Source of the DNA: a virus
Virus record (IMG/VR): IMGVR_UViG_3300009184_000041
Coordinates: 1 to 64,000 of that record
Direction: 5' to 3' (one strand)
Length of the DNA stretch: 64,000 bases
Numbering within the stretch: position 1 is the stretch's first letter; each line of letters begins with the position of its first letter. A program made the position numbers and the translations under genes. The notes under the pieces were generated by a model. That model saw only the letters and a list, made by a program, of their open reading frames with translations, did not search any database and was not told the DNA's origin. This document shows positions 1 to 7,640 of this stretch, piece after piece.

Positions 1-1595
1 AACTCTTGATGGTCCTGTACTTTGGTCAGTTCGTTGATTCGATTGTAGTCTACTGTTTGCAAGGCCTGTTGTTGCATGTCCTCAATCTGTTCGCTGTAGG
101 GATCAGTTTCGGCATGCTTGCTGGTAATTTGTTGTAGTAAATTATTTACCTGGGTAGAGTGCTTGATAGCCTGTGCTTCGGTATCATAGTGTGTGGCAGG
201 TTGTGCGCCCAGTTCCACTGCTACATAACCTAAGAGTTGTTCAGCATAAGGATCAGTTTCGGCTGATTTGGCTGTGATCTTTTGCTGTATGTTTTCTAGT
301 TCACTGCTGTGACGAATGGCTTCAGCTTCGGTCTTATAATGTGTAACTGGTTTGATGTCCAGTTCACCCAATGCGTTCAATGCATCAGTATTCTCCATCC
401 ACTGTCCATTGGTGGCCAAGGCTTGCAGTGCTGACTCTTGCAGACTTTTACGTTTGGCTTCCAGCACTTGCTCGTGTTTGGCATCATGCATTTCCTGCCC
501 ACAAGCATAGCACTTGTGATCTTCTAGTTGTGCAATTTCTGCTTTTAACTTGTCAATGATCTTTTGTTCTTTGGCTTCATCAGCCACACAACGAGCAATG
601 AGTTTTTCAAGATCAGCAATGTCTTTGGTCCGTTGATTGTATGCTGCCAAGTCTTGATGTGCTTGCAGTTCACCAGCAATATCAATGTGACTGAGTTGAT
701 TGTAACTGGCTTGCAATGCGGCAATGTCTTTGGCTTGAGTTTGCTGCCATGCAGTTTGATATGCCAGCAATCGATCATGTGCGTCTGCTGCCTTCTTGCG
801 TTCAGTCCATAGTGCAAGCTCTTTGTGTGCCAACAACTCTGCTTCGATGTTTACTTTAGCCAGTTCGTCGTATTGCCCCACAAGGTATGCAAGGTCGCTG
901 TCGTATTTCTTTTGCCACAGGCCTTGACGCCGACGCAAGCTCTCGATCTGTTCTTCAATGCGCCGGTTGGCTTCTTGCACAGCACGTACTCTGAACTCTT
1001 CGGCTGTGATGGCATCCTTGGTGGCTTTGTTGAGTTCTTTGATGCGTTCAGCACGTTCGCTGAGGACAGTGATGCCCAGCAACTGCTCAATGATGGTACG
1101 CTGTTCATTGGCTTTCAAACTCAAGAACGGTTCTGTGTAGGTGTTCAAGGCTAGGATGTGCTTGAACATGTCATGACTCATACCAAACACACGTTCAATA
1201 GCATCCTGTGTTTCTCTGCTGTCGCCTTGTGCATCATCTGTGGCAGTTTGTTCTTCACTGTCCACATAGAAGCGCAACACATTGGGTTTGCGCCCACGTT
1301 CAATCTTGTATGTTTTGCCATTGACAGAGAAGTCAAGACTGACCAACATGCCCTTGCCGTTGGTTTTGTTTACCAAATTATCCTTGCGAATGTTTGACAA
1401 TGCTTGCCCGTACATGGCATAACTCAAGGCATTGATGATTGTGGTCTTGCCTGTGCCATTGCGGCTGCCATCGCCGCCCAAGTCCAAATTCTCACCTAAT
1501 ACCAACGTTAAGTCTTGACGGTCAAAGTCAATGCCTTGTGTGGCGTTGCCCACACTCATAAAGTTCTTAACGGTAAGGTTTTTTATGTTAATCAT
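1..1595 (-). CDS. 46: gp46-like recombination endonuclease subunit (Rad50/SbcC family), 5' part of gene, runs off left edge
   Basis: ATPase subunit of the Mre11/Rad50-type nuclease that resects DNA ends for T4-type recombination-dependent replication. I translated the minus strand from an ATG at 1595. It opens MINIKNLTVKNFMSVG, as gp46/SbcC proteins do. A Walker A motif (NGTGKTT) lies near residues 46-52, followed by long helical, coiled-coil-like sequence. A zinc-hook CYAC at residues 362-365 is flanked by more coiled coil. The ATP-binding C-terminal lobe lies beyond base 1, so 531 codons are visible. The start overlaps the end of the upstream gene by 8 bases, suggesting translational coupling. 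Its partner gp47 is at 3556-4572, separated by two inserted loci. Assignment is firm because Walker A and zinc hook are in the right order next to a gp47 gene. Confidence 0.93.
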   Translation of the reverse strand, partial: MINIKNLTVKNFMSVGNATQGIDFDRQDLTLVLGENLDLGGDGSRNGTGKTTIINALSYAMYGQALSNIRKDNLVNKTNGKGMLVSLDFSVNGKTYKIERGRKPNVLRFYVDSEEQTATDDAQGDSRETQDAIERVFGMSHDMFKHILALNTYTEPFLSLKANEQRTIIEQLLGITVLSERAERIKELNKATKDAITAEEFRVRAVQEANRRIEEQIESLRRRQGLWQKKYDSDLAYLVGQYDELAKVNIEAELLAHKELALWTERKKAADAHDRLLAYQTAWQQTQAKDIAALQASYNQLSHIDIAGELQAHQDLAAYNQRTKDIADLEKLIARCVADEAKEQKIIDKLKAEIAQLEDHKCYACGQEMHDAKHEQVLEAKRKSLQESALQALATNGQWMENTDALNALGELDIKPVTHYKTEAEAIRHSSELENIQQKITAKSAETDPYAEQLLGYVAVELGAQPATHYDTEAQAIKHSTQVNNLLQQITSKHAETDPYSEQIEDMQQQALQTVDYNRINELTKVQDHQE

Positions 1596-2166
1596 ATCTT
1601 GATTTTAAATTTTCAATACAGGCCTGTTCAAACTTTTGTAATTCAATATTTTCCAGCTCGTTGACATAGTAATTGAAATTGTAGTTTAACACATCTTCCA
1701 TCTTGACACAAAGAGATTGGAGTTCTTGAATTGAATATCCGCATACAGTCTCGACTATAGTAACTACAGCAGTGATACGATCTTCAAATGAGTCTATGAC
1801 ATCGTAGCTCTCATCCCAAAAGTCTGAAAATGTTTTAAACCCCAATGACTGCAACCGAGCGAGAGATCCTACTGGTCCCACAATAACAAACGGACGCTTG
1901 TTCACAATAGGTTTGATGGTTTTCTCACTAATAAAGGTAGATGGATAGTTGCATACTGTTTCAGTTACCACTTGTAAAAAGGCCTGTTGGTACAGTGCAT
2001 TGTCCATTCCTGTTATACTATAAGAATCTTCAAAATTTTTGAATTTTTGCTGTGATGGAAATTCTGCAATAATTTCTCTTAATTGATTGCTTTGTATCAA
2101 CACTTTTTCGTTGATACGAGTGTTTGATGTTAATTGCAACAAATCAATTGTTGGTAACATGGTCAT
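1588..2166 (-). CDS. C-terminal half of a TEKTxKPI-family (putative glycosyltransferase) protein, split by frame change
   Basis: The 192-residue product carries the family block seen five more times in this window: VVTETV near residue 66, SEKTIKPI at 80-87, PFVIVGP and GSL soon after, then GFKTF and DFWDESYD. It lacks the N-terminal half. That half is in the preceding ORF (2144-2698), which overlaps by 23 bases in another frame. In the complete relative at 57706-58893 the NR motif and the TEK motif are 107 residues apart. Joining the two halves here gives about 110, so they look like one broken or frameshifted gene. The TEK loop resembles that of GT10 fucosyltransferases, which suggests a GT-B transferase, but this is inference. 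A start at the 2166 ATG may simply be an internal methionine. The sequence is visibly more AT-rich than gp46/gp47. Confidence 0.6.
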   Translation of the reverse strand: MTMLPTIDLLQLTSNTRINEKVLIQSNQLREIIAEFPSQQKFKNFEDSYSITGMDNALYQQAFLQVVTETVCNYPSTFISEKTIKPIVNKRPFVIVGPVGSLARLQSLGFKTFSDFWDESYDVIDSFEDRITAVVTIVETVCGYSIQELQSLCVKMEDVLNYNFNYYVNELENIELQKFEQACIENLKSRYD

Positions 2167-2698
2167 TTCCCAAATAACTTACTATTCCAAATTTCAATAA
2201 GTTTTTATGTTTTAACAGTGCCACAAGTGTTTGACGATGAAATCGTCCAACTCTGTTTAACGACAAATATTTTTTTGTTATAGCAGTTGCATTCAATTCT
2301 AAATTTTTATTTTCTACTGATGGATAACATGGGGTGTGTAATAAATTGGTAATGGTTTTGATACTACAAACATCCGTGGAAAGCAAGTCTCTAGCTTGTT
2401 GACATTGTTTTTGCAAAGTTTGTTGAGTCAATACAAGGCAAAAATAATTTGAGATATCTAAACTTTCTAATATTTTTTGTAAATTAATAATAGTAATTCC
2501 TGGTGAATCTTGTGTGATGTAATATTCAGTATCATAATGTAAAAAAATAAATCTATAATTAGATTCAAAATGATCTTTACGTAACAATTTTAGTTCCTGG
2601 TACAACTGATCCATGTTTAGATCATATTCAACCAGATCAAATACTCGATCAAAAACAAAATATTTTTTTAAAATTGCAACAGTCGATTCAGATAACAT
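2144..2698 (-). CDS. N-terminal half of the split TEKTxKPI-family protein
   Basis: The 184-codon ORF from the ATG at 2698 overlaps the stop of the upstream gene (TAATG). A longer reading from a TTG at 2707 is possible. It contains the family's N-terminal features: an aromatic HYDTEYYI stretch that parallels WDQEP in the 57706-58893 relative, and the LNRxGRxHRxxLVALL motif near residues 150-166. The reading frame stops right after GIVSYLGND, at the point where relatives continue into the TEK-containing lobe. That lobe is found in the +1 frame in the next ORF. Without it the product is probably not a working transferase, unless a ribosomal frameshift or two-chain assembly restores it. A sequencing or assembly indel is the simplest alternative. 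Confidence 0.55.
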   Translation of the reverse strand: MLSESTVAILKKYFVFDRVFDLVEYDLNMDQLYQELKLLRKDHFESNYRFIFLHYDTEYYITQDSPGITIINLQKILESLDISNYFCLVLTQQTLQKQCQQARDLLSTDVCSIKTITNLLHTPCYPSVENKNLELNATAITKKYLSLNRVGRFHRQTLVALLKHKNLLKFGIVSYLGNDHVTNN

Positions 2699-3525
2699 TA
2701 TGTACAATACTTAAAATTGTGACACGATAACCAGTGTGCCTGCCCGCTACGAACAATTTCTTCGGGCACTGGCAGAAAATCTAATTCTTTACAAATTCTG
2801 TTGACACTAGCAATACAAGACTCAACAGTCAGCAGATCTGACAGATTGACAAATGATCTAAAAATATTATTATCAAAGTTATTTTTGTCTGTGTACTGTT
2901 TTTTAAATTGATTTTTTACAATTTCTCTTTTGACAAAACTAAAAAAAGGTTCATCTGAATACATTGGATTGTTGAACTTTTTAACATATTGATGCATAAA
3001 GGGATGAAATTCTGGATCATTATCTTTGAGATGTATTTTGCCATCTTTGCAGCCATACAATTTTAACCATAACGCTCGATGAAACCATTTTTCTGCTTTT
3101 TTATCTATTATGATAGTTACAATTTTTGAATCAGCATAGTATTCTGGAATATGAGTTTTATGCCATGCTACTGTGATTATTTTTTCGTCGGCAACTTGTT
3201 CCCAAAAATATTCCGAAGCGTCTTGACGAGCATGAGTCATAAACTGATCATATGACAAGTCATTGCCACGACTGTACTTAGTACTAACAAAATGCAAATT
3301 CCAAGAACTGTTGTGATGTGGTTCATACTTACACCATTCACCTATTGGTTGTTTAAAGTGTTGTAAAATATAGGAGATGCATCCGTTGATTGTTTTATTT
3401 TGATTGACCACTGGATCAAAATGAGCAAGGTCATTGCTTCCTGTTAGCAATGACATTAAAAATTTTCCGGCACTGCCTGGAGCAAATTGAACAAGTAAAA
3501 ATTTAGGTTTTTTTGTAAAGGTCAT
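2698..3525 (-). CDS. Unknown protein with an N-terminal P-loop-like PGSAGKFL motif, possible sulfotransferase-like fold
   Basis: About 275 residues from the ATG at 3525; a TTG at 3537 would add four. The N-terminus has a beta-strand followed by APGSAGKFLMSLL, a glycine-rich turn and helix like the nucleotide or PAPS loop of sulfotransferase-type P-loop folds. A second gene with the same kind of start (LPGAAGNML) is at 46442-47077 inside the sugar cassette. I see no other decisive motif, and the function is not recognised. The gene lies between gp47 and the split TEKTxKPI gene, is AT-rich with many Lys and Asn codons, and looks like inserted cargo within the recombination module. Modification of a glycan or of host surface material is only a guess from the company it keeps. 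Confidence 0.55.
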   Translation of the reverse strand: MTFTKKPKFLLVQFAPGSAGKFLMSLLTGSNDLAHFDPVVNQNKTINGCISYILQHFKQPIGEWCKYEPHHNSSWNLHFVSTKYSRGNDLSYDQFMTHARQDASEYFWEQVADEKIITVAWHKTHIPEYYADSKIVTIIIDKKAEKWFHRALWLKLYGCKDGKIHLKDNDPEFHPFMHQYVKKFNNPMYSDEPFFSFVKREIVKNQFKKQYTDKNNFDNNIFRSFVNLSDLLTVESCIASVNRICKELDFLPVPEEIVRSGQAHWLSCHNFKYCT

Positions 3526-3555
3526 TGCATGATCCAAATTTTTGGTATCATTGTT

Positions 3556-4572
3556 TTATAAATTTTGATAAATTTGCAACAGTAATTTGTTGTCGTAAAA
3601 TTCTGATTCAATGTTGGTGAGTTGGTCGGTGACAATTTGATCCACACTTTCAAACTTGACATCGCCGGGCGCAAGGTCCACATCCACACCCGAAGTCTTG
3701 TTGGGTATTAATGCCATTTCACGCAGGCTGTAATCTTTGATAAAAGTCTCTTTGACAAAATTGGCTTCTTCGTACGAGATCTCAATATCCAGATTTACGC
3801 GAACATGCATCCGGGGTGCAAGCAATGTGGCTGCATTGTCAATTAGGTTGGCCAGGCCATGTACTCGATATCTGGGTTGGTCCGGCCAAGCATGATACTC
3901 GGGCTCTCGGCCCCATTCAAGTATCATCATGCCACGTTCATCATCTCCAGCATCAGCATAGTTGTGCGGAAAGCAGTTGCCAATGTAGGTGATGTTGTTG
4001 GCTGTTTGACGTTTGTGAAAGTGTCCAGTAAACACATGATCAAATCCACCAAAGTCGCCACGTTGTACTGTGCCATGGTCTGGCATCTGTACCATGGCAT
4101 TCATGTAGTAGCCTGGCAGTTCAAAATGCCCAAACATGTATTTGCCCTTTAATTTTGGAATGCGTTTGTGGTCATCGCCGCATAGCCAAGGAGCAATAAC
4201 AACGTCACCATGACTGAACCAATCATTGCAAATTTCAACTTTTGGCAAATGTTTGGCCCACTCCACACTTTGAATATCGCGCTTGTCTCGATAATAAAGA
4301 TCATGATTGCCAGGAATAAAGTATACCCGATCAAAGTTGTCATTCATGTGCTCCAGGGCCCGGAGACTGTAACTCAGGGTAACAATATTTAAGCTGGCCC
4401 TGTTGTTGTGCCAGTCGCCAAGGAAGAAGCAGGTTTCACAACCTTCTTCTTTTGCTTTAGCGATAGCCCATTTCACAAAGTCCAAACAGTCATCGTTGTG
4501 CGTTTGACTGTTGGACTTCAATCCAAAATGTATGTCTGTGAAGACCGCGGCCTTCTTGAATAGATTTGTCAT
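3556..4572 (-). CDS. 47: gp47-like recombination endonuclease subunit (Mre11/SbcD metallophosphoesterase)
   Basis: Nuclease subunit that pairs with gp46 to process DNA ends. At 338 residues it is almost the length of T4 gp47. The calcineurin-type metal motifs are all present in order: DxH at residues 13-15, GD at 52-53, GNHD at 88-91, GHF at 148-150 and GHFHKR at 183-188. It lies 12 bases downstream of gp55 on the same strand, so the two are probably co-transcribed from the sigma70-type promoter near 5509-5536. In T4 gene 46 lies close by. Here two extra loci (1588-3525) separate the subunits. Confidence 0.95.
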   Translation of the reverse strand: MTNLFKKAAVFTDIHFGLKSNSQTHNDDCLDFVKWAIAKAKEEGCETCFFLGDWHNNRASLNIVTLSYSLRALEHMNDNFDRVYFIPGNHDLYYRDKRDIQSVEWAKHLPKVEICNDWFSHGDVVIAPWLCGDDHKRIPKLKGKYMFGHFELPGYYMNAMVQMPDHGTVQRGDFGGFDHVFTGHFHKRQTANNITYIGNCFPHNYADAGDDERGMMILEWGREPEYHAWPDQPRYRVHGLANLIDNAATLLAPRMHVRVNLDIEISYEEANFVKETFIKDYSLREMALIPNKTSGVDVDLAPGDVKFESVDQIVTDQLTNIESEFYDNKLLLQIYQNL

Positions 4573-4584
4573 CTACCTAGTATA

Positions 4585-5481
4585 CTACTCTTCGTAGGTA
4601 GTTACAACCGGTCCGGACATGGCGGCCATGCTGGCCTTGCCAGAGTTCTGACGTGTCCAGGACGGATTGAGTCCGTTCATTTCAAGAATGTCATCACGTA
4701 TGTTTTGATTTTTCTTTTCAATGTTCAGGATGCGAGTAAAGCTATTGGTAATAGCGGCAGTATAATACGCAAAAGGGTTCTGCGATTTGGACTCGTCAAA
4801 TTGCAGGCCGATTTGACTGAGTTGCAACAGGGCTTGTCCGCGCATTTCTTCATTGTAAGTGTATCCTCTCCAGTTTGATCTTGTGGCATAGCGTTCGCAC
4901 AGTTTCATAAACATAGTGGCCAGTTTGCGTGTCATCATGCCATGATCCTTGCAGAACTCGCCGGTGTCCAAATCACCCCGCCAGTGGCTTTTGCCCACCA
5001 GTGCAGGGTTCTTGTCTTCGTCCAGTCTGTAGTGCCAAAACGGGGGGAAGTTCACTCGCATGTGTGTGGGATCCAGCACAACGTCTTCAATCAAGTCTGC
5101 CAGTGGGTCTTCTGTAACGTCATCCAGGTCCAAGATGTCTTCGATCTTTTTCTTTTTGGCAGCAGTTTTAGGCACTTTCTTGGGCGCCATAGGTATGTGT
5201 TCCCAAGTCATCACACGGAAAACCACCTCTGTATTGGGTATTTTTTTGGGATCTATTACTTCGCCAGTTTCACGTTTGTGACGGTCAGCACGATTGCGGC
5301 GTGCTTCTGCAATGGTCTTTTGATTGATTTTGCTTACACTAGGCAGGATCATGTCAAATTGATGATCAGTTGTTCTGTCCCGGAAACTACAGTAGGTATT
5401 TTTGCTTAAATGGATTTCTTTTAAAATGTCACGGTTGTTAAGGTAGTTAACCTTGGCTGCAGGTTTTGCAATTAAAGTCAT
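4585..5481 (-). CDS. 55: gp55-like RNA polymerase sigma factor for late transcription
   Basis: Directs host RNA polymerase to TATAAATA late promoters. The N-terminus VNYLNNRDILKEI (residues 11-23) matches the T4 gp55 start. The sigma region-2-like core is at about 195-265 (NWRGYTYNEEM, LQFDESKSQNPFAYYT, EKKNQNIRDD). At 298 residues it is longer than T4 gp55 (185). The extra part, about residues 30-190, holds a Lys-rich patch, an acidic stretch and FPPFWHYR, and from memory is also present in gp55 of cyanophages and other marine T4-like phages. I do not see an obvious counterpart of the hydrophobic clamp-binding tail of T4 gp55 at the C-terminus (ends GPVVTTYEE). The start is supported by GGAG about 9 bases upstream. 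T4-type late boxes in this window fit its role. Confidence 0.9.
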   Translation of the reverse strand: MTLIAKPAAKVNYLNNRDILKEIHLSKNTYCSFRDRTTDHQFDMILPSVSKINQKTIAEARRNRADRHKRETGEVIDPKKIPNTEVVFRVMTWEHIPMAPKKVPKTAAKKKKIEDILDLDDVTEDPLADLIEDVVLDPTHMRVNFPPFWHYRLDEDKNPALVGKSHWRGDLDTGEFCKDHGMMTRKLATMFMKLCERYATRSNWRGYTYNEEMRGQALLQLSQIGLQFDESKSQNPFAYYTAAITNSFTRILNIEKKNQNIRDDILEMNGLNPSWTRQNSGKASMAAMSGPVVTTYEE

Positions 5482-5508
5482 TGTTGGGGTTTCTCCAGAT
5501 ATGTACTT

Positions 5509-5536
5509 ATTGTAGCATATCTACAACAGTTGTCAA
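5509..5536 (-). promoter_or_regulatory. sigma70-type promoter driving the gp55-gp47-gp46 minus operon
   Basis: On the minus strand there is a perfect -35 hexamer TTGACA (plus positions 5531-5536), a 16-base spacer and a TACAAT -10 box (5509-5514). It ends about 28 bases before the gp55 ATG. A GGAGAA ribosome-binding site lies at 5491-5496. The promoter has the host early type rather than the late type, as expected for a gene that must act before late transcription. Confidence 0.75.
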
Positions 5537-5568
5537 CCTCTTCTTAAACTACGCGGTTAAAAAAATGG

Positions 5569-5576
5569 GTAAATAA
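5569..5576 (+). promoter_or_regulatory. Weak late-promoter-like box before the tail gene block
   Basis: GGTAAATAAG just before the ATG at 5581 matches the TAAATA core of the late box but lacks its first two bases. It sits in the only intergenic gap at the divergent gp55/tail junction, so some plus-strand promoter is expected here. The match itself is imperfect. Confidence 0.35.
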
Positions 5577-5580
5577 GATT

Positions 5581-7338
5581 ATGGCCGATATCAACCTACC
5601 ACCCAATGTCAAACAAGACCCAAACACGGGCTTGTACCTTATTACCAATTCGCAAGGCAAGACGGTGCGTGTCAATGCGGACACACAAGAACAATTAAAT
5701 CAATACGTAAATTCTGTCAACACTGGGGTTCCTGCTACTGTTACTGTAACAGATCCTAACACAGGCAATCCAAGAACTAGAACGTTTGATTCTACTGCCA
5801 TGATCGCTCAACAAGAGTCAGTGGCCAATCAACAGCAGTTGTTGACAGCCGGAAAAAGACAAGCAGGGGTAATAGGCAACCGCGATGGGTCATACCAAGA
5901 TTTAAGAACTGGTGAAACAATTAGCAAAGAAGCAGCAGAAGCAAAAATACAAGCTGCTGGTTTGCCACCTGAAACCCTTGCCGCAGTGACTCCCAAAGAC
6001 TCTCCAGCGTATGCAGCCGCACAACAAAGCATAAATCAAACAGCAACAGTGCCCAGTAATATACCTCCTGCTGAGACATTGCAACCAAGTCAATCAGCAG
6101 GTGGAAACAGCACCAGTGCTGACGTAACAGCATCTGTACCAGCACCTGCTGCTGAACCTACTGCCGCAGCCATAATTGCGGAACCACAACAAGTGCCAGT
6201 ACAAGACAGCCTTGCTCCAGGCGAAGAGTTAGTTAACACTTCTGCGCCTGAGCCGCAACAAATTGAAACTTTTAACGAAGGTCAGAGCACAATTACCACA
6301 GTGACCGATGCTCCAGCGGCCGTGCCGGAAACATTTGAAGCCGGTGGCGGTGGTGGCAATCAAGGCACAATCACTAGAGTAACGTACCAACCCGAAGACG
6401 TTCCGCCCACTGTTGATCCTGCTGCTGGTGAAGCTGACTCAGCCGCCAACCCACAACAAAGCACAGTGAACATTGGCACAGATGAGAATCGTGGTGGTAA
6501 CCTTGAAGCAGCCACACTGCAACGAGCACGAGAACAACAGGCCATACAAGCACAGTTCCAAGCACCTGCTGATGGCGACTGGCGTGTGCGACTCAAACTG
6601 GCTCCCAGTGCTACCTATCTGTACATGGATGACAACAATAAACTATTGGCTCCGTTGAAAGCCAGCAATGGTGTGGTGTTTCCATACATGCCCAGCATAC
6701 AAACCAGTTACAATGCTGACTACTCAGAAACAGCACTCACACACAGCAACTACAAAGGTTATTTCTACAACAGCAGTCATGTTGGTGATGTGCAAATCAC
6801 AGGCATATTCACAGCACAAGACACAAGAGAAGCCAACTATTTGTTGGCAGTGATACACTTTTTTCGCTCAGTGACAAAAATGTTCTACGGTCAAGATCCA
6901 CAGCGTGGCGCTCCGCCGCCACTGGTATACATTCAAGGTCTAGGCGAATATCAATTCAACAATCAACCTTGTGTGGTCAAGTCATTCTCATACAGCTTGC
7001 CCAGCGATGTTGATTATATTCGCACCAAGCCCAACAACTACAACATCAATCTAAACAACAGACTGGTCAAGTCACAAAACGCACCAGCCAACAGCATTGC
7101 ATCTGTGGTCAATCGTTTGAAAAATGCACTGCTGCCCAAAGGGGCATTGCCCAGCGTGGGTGCGCAAGAACTAACGGTTGAACAAAGTGTGACCAACATA
7201 GCCAACGACACTTATGTTCCCACCAAGATAGAAATACAGATAACTTTATTGCCTATACAAACACGCAGTCAACAAAGTCAACAGTTCAGTGTGAGAGATT
7301 TCAGCAATGGTAAACTGTTAAGCGGAGGGTTCTGGTAA
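5581..7338 (+). CDS. Baseplate/tail-tube junction protein, gp48-like (tail tube cap) C-terminal domain with long low-complexity N-terminal half
   Basis: 585 residues. The first ~330 are low-complexity sequence rich in Ala, Pro, Gln and Thr with a glycine run. The C-terminal ~250 residues look structured. They contain AVIHFFRSVTKMFYGQD, a PPLVYIQGLGEYQFNNQPCVV segment and an end of the form EIQITLLP followed by a basic tail. This arrangement resembles the T4 gp48/gp54 class that caps the baseplate and starts the tail tube. It is the first gene of the tail block and is joined by TAATG to the LysM-like gene. I favour gp48 over gp54 because of the C-terminal beta-strand ending, but the distinction is uncertain. 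The disordered half is unusual for the family. Confidence 0.55.
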   Translation: MADINLPPNVKQDPNTGLYLITNSQGKTVRVNADTQEQLNQYVNSVNTGVPATVTVTDPNTGNPRTRTFDSTAMIAQQESVANQQQLLTAGKRQAGVIGNRDGSYQDLRTGETISKEAAEAKIQAAGLPPETLAAVTPKDSPAYAAAQQSINQTATVPSNIPPAETLQPSQSAGGNSTSADVTASVPAPAAEPTAAAIIAEPQQVPVQDSLAPGEELVNTSAPEPQQIETFNEGQSTITTVTDAPAAVPETFEAGGGGGNQGTITRVTYQPEDVPPTVDPAAGEADSAANPQQSTVNIGTDENRGGNLEAATLQRAREQQAIQAQFQAPADGDWRVRLKLAPSATYLYMDDNNKLLAPLKASNGVVFPYMPSIQTSYNADYSETALTHSNYKGYFYNSSHVGDVQITGIFTAQDTREANYLLAVIHFFRSVTKMFYGQDPQRGAPPPLVYIQGLGEYQFNNQPCVVKSFSYSLPSDVDYIRTKPNNYNINLNNRLVKSQNAPANSIASVVNRLKNALLPKGALPSVGAQELTVEQSVTNIANDTYVPTKIEIQITLLPIQTRSQQSQQFSVRDFSNGKLLSGGFW

Positions 7339-7637
7339 TGGCCAACTATGATGCAACCAGCCCGTATTTTAACACAGGGTACAGCCAGTTCTTTTTGGAT
7401 GTCATGGTCGACAGACCTTTCCCCCAGGAAAGCGATGATCTAAAGTTCAAATTGAATCTCACATATCAGTATAGACCTGACTTGTTGGCACATGATTTGT
7501 ATGGCGATGCCAGATTATGGTGGGTGTTCTATCAACGCAATCCCAACACACTGACCAAACCTCCTTTGGATTTTGTGGCCAATACAGAAATATATCTGCC
7601 CAAAATTACCACACTTAAATCTGCACTGGGGTTCTAA
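7338..7637 (+). CDS. 53: gp53-like baseplate wedge protein with LysM-like fold
   Basis: 99 residues with the typical sequence YRPDLLAHDLYGDARLWWVF, then NPNTLTKPP and an IYLP near the C-terminus. These are hallmarks of small LysM-type tail proteins (gp53 in T4-like phages, gpX-like proteins in others). T4 gp53 is about twice as long, so this is a compact version holding mainly the LysM part. Its start overlaps the previous stop (TAATG), and the next gene begins three bases after its own stop, so it is translated with the baseplate genes. A role in wedge assembly follows from the family. Confidence 0.75.
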   Translation: MANYDATSPYFNTGYSQFFLDVMVDRPFPQESDDLKFKLNLTYQYRPDLLAHDLYGDARLWWVFYQRNPNTLTKPPLDFVANTEIYLPKITTLKSALGF

Positions 7638-7640
7638 TCA

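Noticed and set aside
1500-1595. Apparent frameshift at the start of gp46
   Set aside because: On recounting, the frame runs continuously from the ATG at 1595 through Walker A and the zinc hook. The mismatch was a counting slip.
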